Below, in pieces: positions 46,531 to 58,512 of a stretch of 64,000 nucleotides of DNA. The stretch is from Punica granatum. Lineage: Eukaryota; Streptophyta; Magnoliopsida; Myrtales; Lythraceae. A model generated the notes under the pieces. The model did not search any database, had not been told where the DNA came from, and worked only from the letters and a program-made list of their open reading frames with translations. The stretch covers positions 18,056,534 to 18,120,533 of the forward strand of contig NC_045132.1 in the NCBI RefSeq assembly GCF_007655135.1, written 5' to 3'. How positions within the stretch are numbered: position 1 is the first letter of the stretch; each line of letters starts with the position of its first letter. The position numbers and the translations under genes are program-made.

Positions 46531-47777
46531 TGGCAAGGCCAATCGAAGCCCCCAAAATAAAATCGGTTTCCCCAAAACTTGTAGTAAGAAAAGGGTGAGA
46601 GCCGAGTCGAAATCCCAAAGGAGGCTAAAAGATTCTCTAAACCAATGAGCTAGCAAAGTAACGATAAGGGAATTTTGATAATCAAGAAACTAAATTGCAG
46701 CAAAAACAATTTAAAAGTGCAAGGGAGAGTAAGTAATCAATAATCGAGAGACGTATGACTTGAGTTCGAAAACCACCTAGCGTTTGGTTGATCATAGAAG
46801 CATCAGAATGTAAATTTCAGCAGCTAAGATTCGATTCCCGCGACCGCAAGGAATCAACTAGCATCTAAATTCTAACTAGTCAAAACACCGTCTAACTAGT
46901 AAGTTCATCAACTAGTTAACAAGGTATCAACCGATTCCCTAATTAACTAAGCGACAGCTTTAAGCGCAAGGATGCCTTAACCCAAGCGATTAATCGATTC
47001 ATCAATTAATTGACTCGTCCTATCATTCTCTAACCAATTAGGGCAGCAACTACCGTTTGTTCCTAATTAGTCTTGCTTCGAATCGATTTCTACAAACACC
47101 GTAGTAGTCGTCGATAAGCTAATTTACAAATATCCTATTCACAACCATGACAGAATACTTGTAACGATGACATCCAAGAATAAATAAGTGCTGAAATCGA
47201 AATATTAAAACCTGCTCCTCACAACCAAACCGTGAGGTTTCCGTTCTCAAGTCAAACGAAACAAATTAGCCACGCATGGCTATGCAGGGATCCATGAAAA
47301 CTGATGATCGTTGGAGGAACACTCCGCAGCCGCCAGCCTCCTCTCCCAGTTTCTCTCCACAGAAAACTAAACTTCCAGAAAAAAAAAACCCTAAACCTAG
47401 ATGATCCATAGGTTTTTATATCTCCCTCAAAAATAGGAAACAAATAAGGAACATATCTTAAAGATTTCCTAAAAAACTCCCATTGTAACTGAAAGGGAAT
47501 CCTAAGATTTGCAAATAAATCGAGAATTGATTCTAAACTCCCTCTCGGATCGGTTGTGCACGTGGTGCACCACTAACCAGAAGTCCTTGTATCCTTGCAA
47601 GTTCCATCTTGATACTTCAATGGTCTCCAATTCATCCCAAACATGCATCAAATTGCCTTTAATTCTTTTCTTGCACAATTTTTCCTATAAATCGTCATCC
47701 AAGCATCAGATATCATGAAAACAACATAAAACCGAGTCTAAATTTTACCCATTTCATGGACAAATCCTCTCTTATCA
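46531..47777 (-). repeat. 5' LTR of the Athila-type element
   Basis: It is 1247 bases and about 99% identical to 38134-39380 by eye. The outer flank, CATTT at 47778-47782, is the second copy of the target duplication. Confidence 0.95.
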
Positions 47778-47782
47778 CATTT

Positions 47783-48960
47783 CTACAACACTCCCTTCAT
47801 CATCTTGAGAGCACCCTTTGAGATTCATATGACCCCACCTTGGCACCTGTACTTATAGCCAAGCTTGTCAAGAGTACCCAACAAGATCAAATTTTTTTAA
47901 TCCAGGGACATGTCTAACATTCGCCAACAACATCTTACTACCTACTTGCAACTTAATCCATATTTCACCCATCCTGATAACATCACACATGTCACCATAA
48001 GCTACACAAACTTTCCCACATTCTATGGACCGATAAGTAGAAAATAATCATCTATCATGATAAACATGGAAAGTGTATCTCGAATCAAGAATCCACGTGA
48101 TACCTAACAAGCCAAATGTAGTGAAAAATTTAGAACCTGCATTCTCGTCACATGTCGTTGTTAGAATATCTCCTCCCTCATGACTTTCCTTAGCTACCAC
48201 CGCATCCCCCAAGAGCTTGCCTTTCTTGCCTCTTCGCCTTGAACAGTCCCTCTCGAGATGGCCTTTCTTGTTGCAATTTCAACAAATTGGTTTTCTGCCC
48301 CTTGACTTGCTCTTGCCATGAGTCCCCTTCTCGCTCAATCTGACCCTTGCTACTAGGCTTTCACTGTTGCCTCCATGGTGCTCCATCACCTTCTTTTGTA
48401 ACTCCTTCGAGTTCAACATTGCCTTGGCATCTTCTATGGTGATGCTTGTCCAACCATATAGCATGGTGCCCACGAAACTCTCGTATGCTTCTAGGAGAGA
48501 ACACGGTAATAACAAAGCCTGATCCCCGTCTTCAATCTTGACCTTCACGTTTGCGAGATCAATCATGATCTTATTTTTGATCATTTACGGAGGTCCCCAG
48601 ACTCATCTTCAACTGGTACAGTCGTTGCTTTAAGTACAACTTGCTCGTTAGGGACTTCTGCTGATATAGCGATTCGAGCTTCTCTCACTTTTTCGATGCC
48701 GAGTCTTGATCACATATCTCTCGTAAAAATTTATTTGATTGGCTCAACTGGATGGCGCTTAGAGCCTTCGACATCACCGTATTCCTCTTCGCCGGTGACA
48801 GGTCCGCGGGCAGCTTCTTCTCTCCTTCTAGTGCTCCTTCAAGGCCATGTTGCACCAACAAAGCCTTTATCTTGATCTTCCATAGCCGAAGTCGTTCGTT
48901 CCGTTAAACTTCTCCACCTCGAACTTTGCTCCCAAGGAAGAGAGAATAAATAGCACCGAG
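47783..48960 (-). pseudogene. Copia Gag and protease start, degenerate
   Basis: On the minus strand the frame starts near 48950 with AKFEVEKFNGTNDFG, the classic copia Gag opening. It then shows UBN2-type Gag (48584-48279: LLPCSLLEAYESFV, DAKAMLNSKELQKK). A zinc knuckle of CX2CX4HX4C type contains an in-frame TGA inside its first CX2C. The protease motif is DSR instead of DSG. Further on are VRHVPGL and, after a one-base frameshift, LGTLDKLGYKY. The frame is then cut by the Athila-type insertion. Stops and frameshifts show it is dead. Confidence 0.8.
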
Positions 48961-49528
48961 ATATACGTGGTAAAATCATCTGAGTGAAAGAAACATTTAC
49001 GGATAAAACAGGAGATTCCACTATATCGATAAATCGGAGATTACAACCTCAAGATCACACTAGTGTTTCTCAGCTCCCGTTATAAGATTCAACCCGAGAA
49101 GTGCCTCATAATCTTCTCAATTCTCACTATTCGTTCACTCTTTGAACCCTAGAGACTCCAAAAGAGTAAACTCGAGAATTTCCAAGAAGGTTACCTGTGA
49201 CTCTCACACAAATTTTTGCTCTTAATACTAGACCATCTCTCCTTTAAATAGATACAATACATTCCCAATATTTTAAAAATATTCTAATATAATCCTAGGA
49301 TATTTTCCCATTTGAAATATTCTAAAGATATTCTAGAATTGTCTCTAACGTCCCCTAAAGATGATTTTCCTATTTAAAGATCAAAAAGATGCAACGAAAT
49401 CCCTATAAAATAGGAAATATAATATCAAAATAATCTGAGATCTCGCCCCTTTCTTTTTCGTCCGATCTCGTCACCGCTTTCGGTCTTCAAGTATTTGGGT
49501 TCTCCACTAATATGAGACATACTCAACA
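48935..49528 (-). repeat. 5' LTR of the outer copia derivative
   Basis: It ends (plus strand) GAGACATACTCAACA, as the other LTR does. It is longer than the left copy by about 130 bases in its gag-proximal part, where the left copy seems deleted. The left edge is approximate and touches the gag start. Confidence 0.6.
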
Positions 49529-50820
49529 TTACCAAAATTCAAGTGGAGCCAATTCCCTCAAACTATCCATCCCAAGCTACCAATCCCTAACTTTCATAAA
49601 TCAATCTATCTTCCCCAAGAAAACTCTATTTTGCCGCCAATATATTTCCTGTTCACTCTTTAGCTATCAACTAAATTGCTCCATTTTATTTTGCAAATAC
49701 TTTTTAAAGGCTTATTAAAGTAGTCCTCAACTAAATTTTTGGTCATTTGAGTATGAAAATTTTATTTAATTTTGTTCTTTATGTAATTAAAAACTTATTA
49801 CTGTTTTATCTAAACTAATTTTGAGAAAATAACTAAATTTTCACCCTGTTCCAGGAAGACTTGTTTTTATATTTAACTTAAATTTATTAATCAAAATTTT
49901 TTGCAACCAAAAGTTCAGTTAATAAGGCATCCACGACCATCTTCCTAGTATATGTGGTAGGTTCTAATGAATCCTTCAATAATAGTTTCAATTAATATGC
50001 ATTATATATATATATATATATATCAAGTTCAGTAATTAAAATAATTGTCTTTTTTATTTAAACAGTCCTCGTAAATCCTTATTTTTAATTTTTAATGAGC
50101 TTATGTTCATAGTGTTATCATAAATTTTTCTATAGGAAAAAATTTGTTCTGGAAATCTTATACATGACCAATTAGTTTTTTTGTAGTGTTTATATCCTAT
50201 GGATTGTATATATGTCCATTTTAACACATTTAAGTATTATTAGTTGGCAGGCGCATGCGTTGCATGCATAGTACAATATAAATGAAAAGGAATTAAAATT
50301 TATTCTATTATTATGCATGATTGCAATTAATAAATTATATAAACTCATAAAGAAATATTTGACTATGTTTTAGTGGCTAGTGTAGTCTCATCTTCTTTGT
50401 GGATTTTATCTAATTTTTAGATGGATATTCCGTTGGATATCCCCCTTCCTTTCTCTTGAAAATCTTTCTGATAATTATTTTTCAAATATAAGATTTTCAT
50501 AAAAAAATAGTAAAAGAAAAAAAAAGATTTTTTACTTTTTTATGGCGAAATATTTAGTTTTGATGAAGTATTGGTGGAGTTAAGGAAGTAATGGTGGAGC
50601 ATATGTATTGAGAAGGCAATAGCTGCATTGATTGGCTTACTAGCTAGGAGAGCTTTATTTATGTCTTTGAAACTACACAATCTCATGTTGGTTCCTAATA
50701 GTTTAGGCCATTTGTTATTGGGCAATATTTTTAGGGTCTTCATACCCCACTATTGTAATTAGTTATCTTTTTATTGGGGTTTTACACGGTTCCTCCACCA
50801 AAAAAAAAAAGTACCTAATA
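49529..50820. other. Intergenic AT-rich stretch
   Basis: A TA microsatellite lies at about 49996-50022. At 50240-50272, on the minus strand, a GCATGCAACGCATGC hairpin followed by CTAA and T resembles a Helitron 3' end. No gene is seen. Confidence 0.35.
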
Positions 50821-51105
50821 GCAGTGCATGTTATGCATGCACTAATTATTCGTTATGACTAAATAAATGTTACATATGATTGGATCAATGTTTATATATA
50901 ATATTTTCCACGAAAAGATATTTCGATTATTTTATATATGAATATGATTGGGTTCCATTGAGGATGGAGCTGATTGCTAACATGATAATCATGTGCTCGG
51001 TCCTTTTTGTTTTGGGATGAATGTGCGAGATCATTATTAAATGATGTTTCACATGCATTTAGAAATTGGCGCAACTTTTTTAAAAAATAAAAATAAATAA
51101 AGACT
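50821..51105. repeat. Direct repeat, copy 1 (partner 52012-52330)
   Basis: It shares TTATTCGT.ACGACTAAATAA, ATCAATGTTTAT, TGATTGGGT.CA, GGATGGAG, ATTGCTAACAT and ATGATGTTTCACA with the partner in the same order and orientation. A GCATGTTATGCATGC hairpin before CTAA and T (50842-50846) lies at its start. Confidence 0.65.
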
Positions 51106-52011
51106 CCATTTTTTTTAATTATGGTATCTAAAAGTCTAATGAACCCTAATTAATCAAATCATAAATTTTCTCAATTTACAATATTCCAACTCAATATCAT
51201 TCTAATTTCAATCCATCATCATCAATTAAGTTCAAGACTTTCTTTTTTACTCTTTCTACTCATAATCGTTCTCAGCACATTACCAAAAAATAATTATTCT
51301 ATTATTTTGTTGACAGGCATTGTAGCAATAGTAACACCTTGAAACACTTTAAACTGACAAGCTGGGATATGATATATTTTAATCAATTTCATTGATAATA
51401 CATCGGTTTTGTGGAGAGTTATGTCCCATACAGAAAAAAAAATAAAATAGAAAACAAGGAGTTTAAAAGAGATTGAATTCAAAAACTTATCAGCTCGAGT
51501 TTTTAAATTAAAAATGAATCCAATAGCTTATAAGCCCGTTAAAAAATATTACAGGTTTCATCTACTTATTTAGATGGCTTTTTCACTTAATTTGGCTCTT
51601 TCAAATTTCTCATCATCCATTTTTCTCTTTGCCTCATGTAACTTTTTCATTATACTGACCAACTTGATAGCTTAATCTGTTGCATTTCCAATTGGATGAA
51701 ATAAGTAACTATGTACCAAATTAGATGGTGATGAGATTACAATTGCCAATAATCGAGTATTCATGTTGGCCATTCAACCTGTCGCCATAGTTTGGGAAGC
51801 CAAACCAACTCTGCGGAGCAAGAGTGATGAATGCAACATAATAAGACCACAGATTACGCACGTCATCCATTTGCATTGCCGAAATTCTATTGGGCCATCC
51901 TCGTGGTTCGAAATAGAACATAACTATAGGTTGATATGAGCCACACAAAGTGGCCCAATAAAGAAATTTTCTTTACATTTTACGAGTGAGTAACAAAGAC
52001 TCATAACATAT
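51106..52011. other. Spacer between the two direct repeats
   Basis: No gene was recognised. The 75-codon minus-strand frame at 51721-51948 resembles nothing known. Confidence 0.35.
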
Positions 52012-52330
52012 GCATGCGAAGCATGCAATAGTTATTCGTCACGACTAAATAATGTTACATATGGGCCAGTTTGTAACGACTCTGATAACAATGGAATCAA
52101 TGTTTATGTAAGATATTTCTTGCAAAATGATTTTTTTTTAAATTTTTCTTTAAAGTAATTGATATATGATTGGGTCCACCAAGGATGGAGATTGCTAACA
52201 TCGTTAGCACGTGGATGATGCTCTTTTTTTTGGGTGACAGTGCATGATCTTCACTCCCATGATGTTTCACACACGCACACTTTAGACGTTATTGACAATA
52301 TTTTTTTTAAAATAAGTACTCAACATTTTT
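52012..52330. repeat. Direct repeat, copy 2
   Basis: This is the second copy of the block at 50821-51105, with an extra segment of about 30 bases (GGGCCAGTTTGTAACGACTC onward) and other differences. Confidence 0.65.
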
Positions 52331-52364
52331 TCTTTCGACGTGCATAATAATTTTTGAAAGTCGA

Positions 52365-52508
52365 AAATGTTTTAATTAATCCAGTTCAAGTCGGATTAGT
52401 CCATTAAAAAATAGAACTCTCCCAATCACAAATTTTCGTTATTCACAATATTCGAACCCGTAACATTGCTTAAAAGAAGTAAGTTTTGCACTACTTAATC
52501 ATAAGATC
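52365..52508 (-). mobile_element. SINE-like repeat, copy 4
   Basis: On the minus strand it reads ACTTCTTTTAAGCAATG, then the B-box-like GGGTTCGAATATTGTG, TGATTGGGAGAGTTC, TTTTTTAATGGACTAATC and GACTTGAACTGGATTAAT. Block order is that of copy 1. Confidence 0.6.
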
Positions 52509-55507
52509 ATAGAATTTAGAATTTCAGAGTCATTGACCACGTATGCCATGTTTCAATACCACAAGAGATTTTATGTTTTTCTTTTTTCTTTTTTCGATCG
52601 CAAGTTGCGGCAGATTTTATGCTTTTCTTTTAAAATGAGCTTAAAAGATTAAGAGAAAATGTTCACCGAAAGGGGGGAAAATAAAAGATCGAGAGCAAAT
52701 GGCGAAAGGTGGAACATTATTATTCACAAACCATTCCTTGTATTGAAAGGAAAATTATCAATCTTGCCGGTTCCGGTCAATTATCACTCATGGCTATCAC
52801 ACGTTTATCATGCTATGTCAGCGCCCTCGCTATCCCTATCTCGAACTCAATATCCACTTGCCAAACATTGTTATGTATTGCTCGAATTAGGCATTACCGC
52901 ATGTATTGTCTCCCAACTAATTGAATTTTGGTTTAGGATGCTCGGACATACTATCGATATCTTATCAACTCTGTACATGCTACGGTTTTACATATATATG
53001 TATACATTTCTCGTATCATATATTTGGATAAGAATTTTCATCAACTCCCCTAGGGTTTCAGAGGGAAACCAAGAGCTATGTTCCAGTACATGATCCTGTC
53101 ATATTTTTGTGATACAAAGATCATATGGGAAGGGCCGAACGACATGTACAGGGTACATACAACGACAGCGATTTATCAAATCGAGAACGTGCATATATAT
53201 ATATATATATGTTCGCATAACCAAACCACCGATAAACGGTCATGTAAATTGATGATTTCGGTAGCTGAAGAAAGTTCGTTACAAATTAATTCCATGGCTA
53301 TCATTCAGCAATTCTTTTGTCCTATAAGTCAAACAAATTATAGCGTCGCACATTTTCTTTCTTTGTTTTTTTTTTTTTGGGGAGCAATAATTTTTCTTTC
53401 ATTTTCCTAGCTTTTTGACCTAAAAATTTTTAGATTTAACTGAGCAGGTCATATATGTTATTTCCTTTCACCCGCGCAAGGATTTTGACCCCTCGGACGC
53501 TGATAATTGAATTGATTTGAGACCTCCAAAATTGGATCTTTCGTTGAACTTAATTTGAAGCCCCCAAGGTTAAGGTCCGAATCTTCGGGTCACGGGTCGT
53601 AGGATTTATCTAATGAAACTCCTAGGTCGAGCATGAATGCCCCACGCTTGACTCATTGGGGGAGTAGATTAGTCGAATTTCGTGCAAGTTAGTCCGAATA
53701 GACTATGTCAACGAGACCATAGATTTGATTTGACTTCATTCTTTTTTACTTGGTCGTTAGTTTTTCCATGGTCAAGAATGGCTAACAAAGAACGTCTACA
53801 CATACATGCATGTGGTACATAGATTGGACATGAAATTAGGGAGAGGAATTATTCAATGAGTTCAGTCCAACACGTCAATGGGTGAGCTGAGATGTAATTG
53901 TTGGGTGACACACGTATAAAAGCGTCTCACTATGGCACTATCGATTATAGAATATGATTTGCTTGTATCCATTGGTACAATCTGTGCCTACTGATTCTAA
54001 ACGACGGTACAAATTTTTATGTGTATAAAGCTAACCATTGACCCGGTCGATGCGGAGGACTCAGTTCATGTAATAATTAAATTTAAAAAGTTATGTAAGA
54101 AATTAGAAAATCGGCGAGAGAACGTTCTAAAAATTTAGGTGTGGAAAAGAAGGTGCAGAGAGGCTTTATTATCAAGGGTCATTTGCCAAGGGCAACGTTC
54201 TATTGCAGAAAATACAGGAGAAAGAGCTCAAATGGCCCCTGTAGTTTAAAATAGTTCGGATTGATCCCTGCAAAATTTCTGCGACCATATTTAGTCCCTT
54301 CACTTCCATTTTCATTTGTTTTAGCCCCTCAAGCCATCTTTTGATAACGTGGCGTGCTTTTCTTTGGGTTTTGGAAAAATAAATCAATAATTTCAACCTT
54401 TTGTTCCAGTATGGCCTGATAAACGTTTTGCTTTCATAGATTATTCACGTTATCAACTAATGCTTTCATTGTATCTCGTGACTATTGCTTCTGAACACAT
54501 GCATTATTTTACTAGAAGAAAGAGTCCCAAGACAGTTCACTGTGATTGTTACATGTTTGATTACACATCCGTTTAATTAAACATTATGCTATCAGATTGC
54601 TGCACGGTTGTTCAATAGAATCGACGAGAAACGATATGCGGTGCGATGCCCTGAAACATGAACTCCCAGAGAGCATGCAATTGCTGGTTGTATTAAACGT
54701 TTCATACAAATTTCAGAAAGATGATATAATATGATTAGCATGGGTTCATCGGGTGTATTCATTATCGAGTAAACTAATAATTTGCTACTCGAGAGATTGA
54801 CGTTATATCAAATCAGATATCAAGAAATTTTTTACATAAAATTAGATTTTGACAGATTAAGTGTACATTAGATGAGCCCTTTCATCTACCTGCCGTCCAA
54901 TAATTGACGGAAACATCTCATGTGATATTATTTTTTACTTTTTTTTAATATCACTTTTGATTTTGATCTTTTAAATATATATCATATTGCTCATTCCATC
55001 ATGGGATTTCGTCAAGTTTTTAGTGACAAATAGACGATATAAATAATATAATATACATTTAATAGGTCAATATGGAAATTAATATAAATTATTTTTTGAA
55101 ATTAGATTTGATGGTTCAAAACGTCAATTTATCCTTTCATTATCCTTCCACGTCAGAATGAGATGGGCATTCAATTTGACAGGAAACAGCATATGATGGG
55201 TCGGGCTTGTATTTATGTGGCAGAATCTTTTCTTTGTACGGTCAATCAATAATTTGAAGCCGACGTACGTACATACATACATTTGCCCTTATATTTTCAA
55301 TTAGGCGTTATATTTTTAGAACTTTTTATTTTGATATTAGTGCTTTTTCTTGAGCAAATTTTAAATTTATTAAATAAAAATGGAAAACCTTAGTATATGC
55401 AAATACATAAATATTAGCATTAACAATATAGTATAATGGTAGTTTGATGCAGTAACATGTGGACACCCTTATCCTCGAACTGCTAGGGACTTTCTGGTCC
55501 CTTTAGG
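52509..55507. other. Intergenic stretch
   Basis: No gene is seen; the 144-codon frame at 52659-53093 has no domain or biased composition. Around 54225-54330 the phrases AAATGGCCCCTGTAGTTTAAA and TTTAGTCCCTTCACTTC (minus-strand relatives are common in MULE/MITE ends) suggest one end of an inverted-repeat element, without a partner. Confidence 0.35.
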
Positions 55508-55735
55508 TTGCGTTTGGTTTCATAGTAGGATTTTAAAATCAGATTTTGATTTTGATTTTGAGTGGAATAAATGGGGCCCACCCTTTGACTTTGTATGAAT
55601 TATGTTGTTTTGTTGTGAAAAAAAGTGGTATAAATGGGGCCCACTCTTTGACTTTGTATGAGTTATTTTGTTTTGTAGTGGATATAGTTAAGTTAGAATT
55701 GTGATTTTAAAATAAAATCTTGAAACCAAACAGGC
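55508..55735. mobile_element. Small hAT-like MITE with an internal duplication
   Basis: Its ends GCGTTTGGTTTCATAGTAGG and TCTTGAAACCAAACAGGC are imperfect inverse repeats. Flanking CCCTTTAG and CCCTTAG form a probable target duplication. The interior has a duplicated block of about 55 bases, ATAAATGGGGCCCAC(C/T)CTTT onward, at about 55568 and 55631. Confidence 0.6.
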
Positions 55736-57764
55736 CCTTAGAATTTATGTTTTATCTGAATTAATGTGGGGTCTAATTATTTTGAAAATGTTTCTATTCT
55801 TCTGGTAATTATATTAAGCCTTCGGTGGTGTTGTACTGATGGGATCGGTGCTTGTGTTGATTATTAAATTCTTTTGATATGTTCACGGTTGAACACAAGA
55901 GTTCGAGAATTGAGTAGCACGGGACGACAAGGTTACCATCGTTGTTGTCCACCAACCTATCAAAATAATAATAATAATAATAATAATAAACATCGGATCA
56001 AATCATCGGATGATACCATGTAGGATTTAGATAGTCCGTGGTTAAATGACTTTTAGAGTTCATTCCAATCATAACACGACAAGTATTATAATATTATTGA
56101 GCCATGTTATTTTAAATTTAAAAGATTTCTTAAGTTATAGCAGCTAAAAAATCATGTATAATATATATTGTTAAAGAAGTAAAACAAAAAAAAAATTCAC
56201 TTTTCGTGGTTACATATGTCCTTAGAATGAACAAAACAAAAATTATTTTACCCTATGAACTATAGGGTGAAACCACTTTCCTTACGGACATTATCGATTT
56301 TGCGAGAAAGACAAAGGAATCTGAATAAAAGTATGATTAATAAGAAAATAATCTAATCATATATACGGTTCCAAATAAAAATTAATTTTTGCTGATAGAT
56401 TTTAGTTGGAAAGGGAATTTTATTTTACTTATATTTGACTAAATAATTGTCACTGATTTGTTAATATGCTCATCAAATCTAGACCGTGCATATCACAGGC
56501 TTTTTGTCTAGTTATATATAGATGTATAAAAATTTCACTCTTAAGATTTAATATCTATGTAATTAGGGCTTTTTTTGTTGAAATAATTAGGGCAATTAAG
56601 AGCCATGAAGAAGGATGTCAAGAGAGACCTAATATTTGGACATAGGTAGTGTTTATTAATGAAAATGCTGCACACAATATCGTTTGCTTGATGAGCAAAA
56701 GAGGTGCAATATAATGATATATGCTATCGCCTAAAGATTAAGAAATTTTAGGCTTGATTATCATTAATATGACTATTTATGTTCTTTTATTTCTTTATAT
56801 TTTATCCATAATCTTAAATATTCTTAAATAAAAGTATTGCTTGCGAATAGTTAAGTAGGAATAACATTGAAAGGACAGAATGCAAAATATTGTCCTCAAA
56901 TATTTATTTAATATTAATAACTAACATCCGTCGAACTACATCATCCATTATCCATTGAATTCTTTTTTTTTATTTGCTTGAAATTATCCATTGAATTCGA
57001 ATACCTTATCTTATCTTATATTATATTCGTATATAATTGCAATATGATGCTGAAAAAGTAAGACAGCTTTTCTTTATATATCTAATATATAATATATAAT
57101 CGTATGGCATATAACGATATGATTGCTTATATATAAGCTTTTCTACTTATATATATATATATTAATAAAAAAAGTTATCCATGAATACCGGTTTTCTGCT
57201 TTTTATAGAAGGATTTATGACAAGAAAAAACATGAATTTTGTTTTCTTTTTTAATTTTAGCACAAATTTTATTTTTTAGTGAAAAAAATATGAACTTTAA
57301 TATTTTTGTCAAATTAGGCATTTATATAATTTTTCATCCATTTTTCTGATGTGACGGAAACCAATACAAATGTTGCAAACGATATCGCGTTATGTCAGCA
57401 AAAATAATAAATTTTTTTAAAGAGAATTTAAAGAAAAAGAGAGAGAGAGAATGGCTTTGATCAGAGAAATGATGAGGGTCCTAACTAGTCACCGCAATCC
57501 CGATTGAGGATCGTTGGTGACCTCAGAGGGCATCGACGACCCAAATAAGAGGTGATGGTCGGGATTGAGTCAGTAAAATGGATGAAAAATAGTACAAATA
57601 CGTAACGTGATAAGAAAATGAAAAATTGTAATTTTTTTGGCCAAAAAATAAAATTCTTTCCAAAGTTAAAAAATGGGTTAAAGTTTATACTTTTTTGAGT
57701 GGTTATCCATTTATAGAACAATTCCTCTCCTTTTCATGGGGGAAAACATATTTATGAGAATCAA
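55736..57764. other. Intergenic AT-rich stretch
   Basis: An AAT microsatellite lies at about 55962-55988. At 56483-56512 a CCGTGCATATCACAGG hairpin followed by CTAG and T resembles a Helitron 3' end. No gene is seen. Confidence 0.35.
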
Positions 57765-57915
57765 CGTGAACTAGTTCAAGCAATTCGATACTATTTTAAA
57801 TAAGATATCGAGTTCGAGTATTGTGAATTAAGAAAATTCACGTTAAAAAATTTTACTGTTTAGTGGACCGATTCGATTCGATTAAATTAATCGGAGTCCA
57901 ATAAGATTCGTGAAT
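57765..57915 (+). mobile_element. SINE-like repeat, copy 5
   Basis: It shows TAGTTCAAGCAATTCGATAC, then the B-box-like GAGTTCGAGTATTGTGAATT, TTTACTGTTTAGTGGACC and GATTAAATTAATCGGAGTCC, in the family order. Confidence 0.5.
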
Positions 57916-58387
57916 ATCAAAATTCACATCAAAAAAGAAAATATATTTATGAGAAGCTGCACTTCCTCGACCAGCAATTATCCAAATCATTATCCTACTT
58001 TCCTACTGAGCATCTTAATCCAAATCATATGTTTATCTATTTACTGTATTCCATTGTATAATGTGCCAAGTACATCCAATACTCGAAGGACCCCACTCGA
58101 TAAATTTCCTCAATCATCATCATTTGCTATGTATATCGTAATAACCGATTAATTCCTAAATTTTCCGTCGAGTAAAACCTCATTAGGGACCCAACCTTTT
58201 GCATCACACTAACTTACAAGGTGGATTTTTTTTTTAAAAAGAAAACTAGAATATCTATGGTTTTCGGGGATGCCTTTCGCCTCCGTAATCATCAGCCTCG
58301 ATCAAGTGACTCTCTCCCCTGTGTTTAGGAAAGGGTCCACACAAAAGAATTTCTATAGGTAATCAGTTTATTATTTTTTTGGTTTGC

Positions 58388-58512
58388 ATCTTGACATCCG
58401 AAAACCGAAAAAGTCCATTCAGTTCGAGTCGGATAGGACCATTAAAAAATAAATCTCTTTCAATGTAAATTTCTTTCATTAAAAGACTCGGATCAAATAC
58501 CGGAAATAAATG
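58388..58512 (-). mobile_element. SINE-like repeat, copy 6
   Basis: On the minus strand it reads GAAAGAGATTTATTTTTTAATG, split as GAAAGAGATT and TTTTTTAATGG, then TCCTATCCGACTCGAACTGA. The tRNA-like head is missing or degraded. Confidence 0.45.

Larger units (their letters stand above)
38134..47777 (-). mobile_element. Athila-type Ty3/gypsy LTR retrotransposon, 9.6 kb
   Basis: It is complete from LTR to LTR, with 1247-bp LTRs differing at about a dozen positions. It has TG...CA ends, target duplication CATTT, a primer site for tRNA-Asp, a polypurine tract, gag (45143-46474) and pol (41132-45142). The pol order protease, reverse transcriptase, RNase H, integrase makes it Ty3/gypsy. DLGAS in the protease, the tRNA-Asp primer and the sequence style of the reverse transcriptase point to the Athila/Tat group. 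Athila elements often have an envelope-like frame after pol; here the 1.75 kb between pol and the 3' LTR has no long frame. Confidence 0.95.
37045..49528 (-). mobile_element. Gag-only Ty1/copia derivative interrupted by the Athila-type element
   Basis: Two diverged LTRs (about 37045-37495 and about 48935-49528) flank a minus-strand internal region that, without the nested insertion, totals under 2 kb. It carries copia gag and a degraded protease start but no integrase, reverse transcriptase or RNase H. A polypurine tract (AAAGTGGAGATT on the minus strand) adjoins the left LTR at 37496. LTRs start TGTTGAGTATGTCTCATAT in element orientation. No initiator-Met primer site was recognised. The layout matches non-autonomous 'TR-GAG'-type elements, or alternatively a deleted full-length element. 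Between the LTRs the Athila-type element sits at 38134-47777. Confidence 0.7.

Noticed and set aside
52659..53093. 144-codon frame as a gene
   Set aside because: There is no domain, no codon bias and AT-rich surroundings with microsatellite sequence. Its length is within chance.
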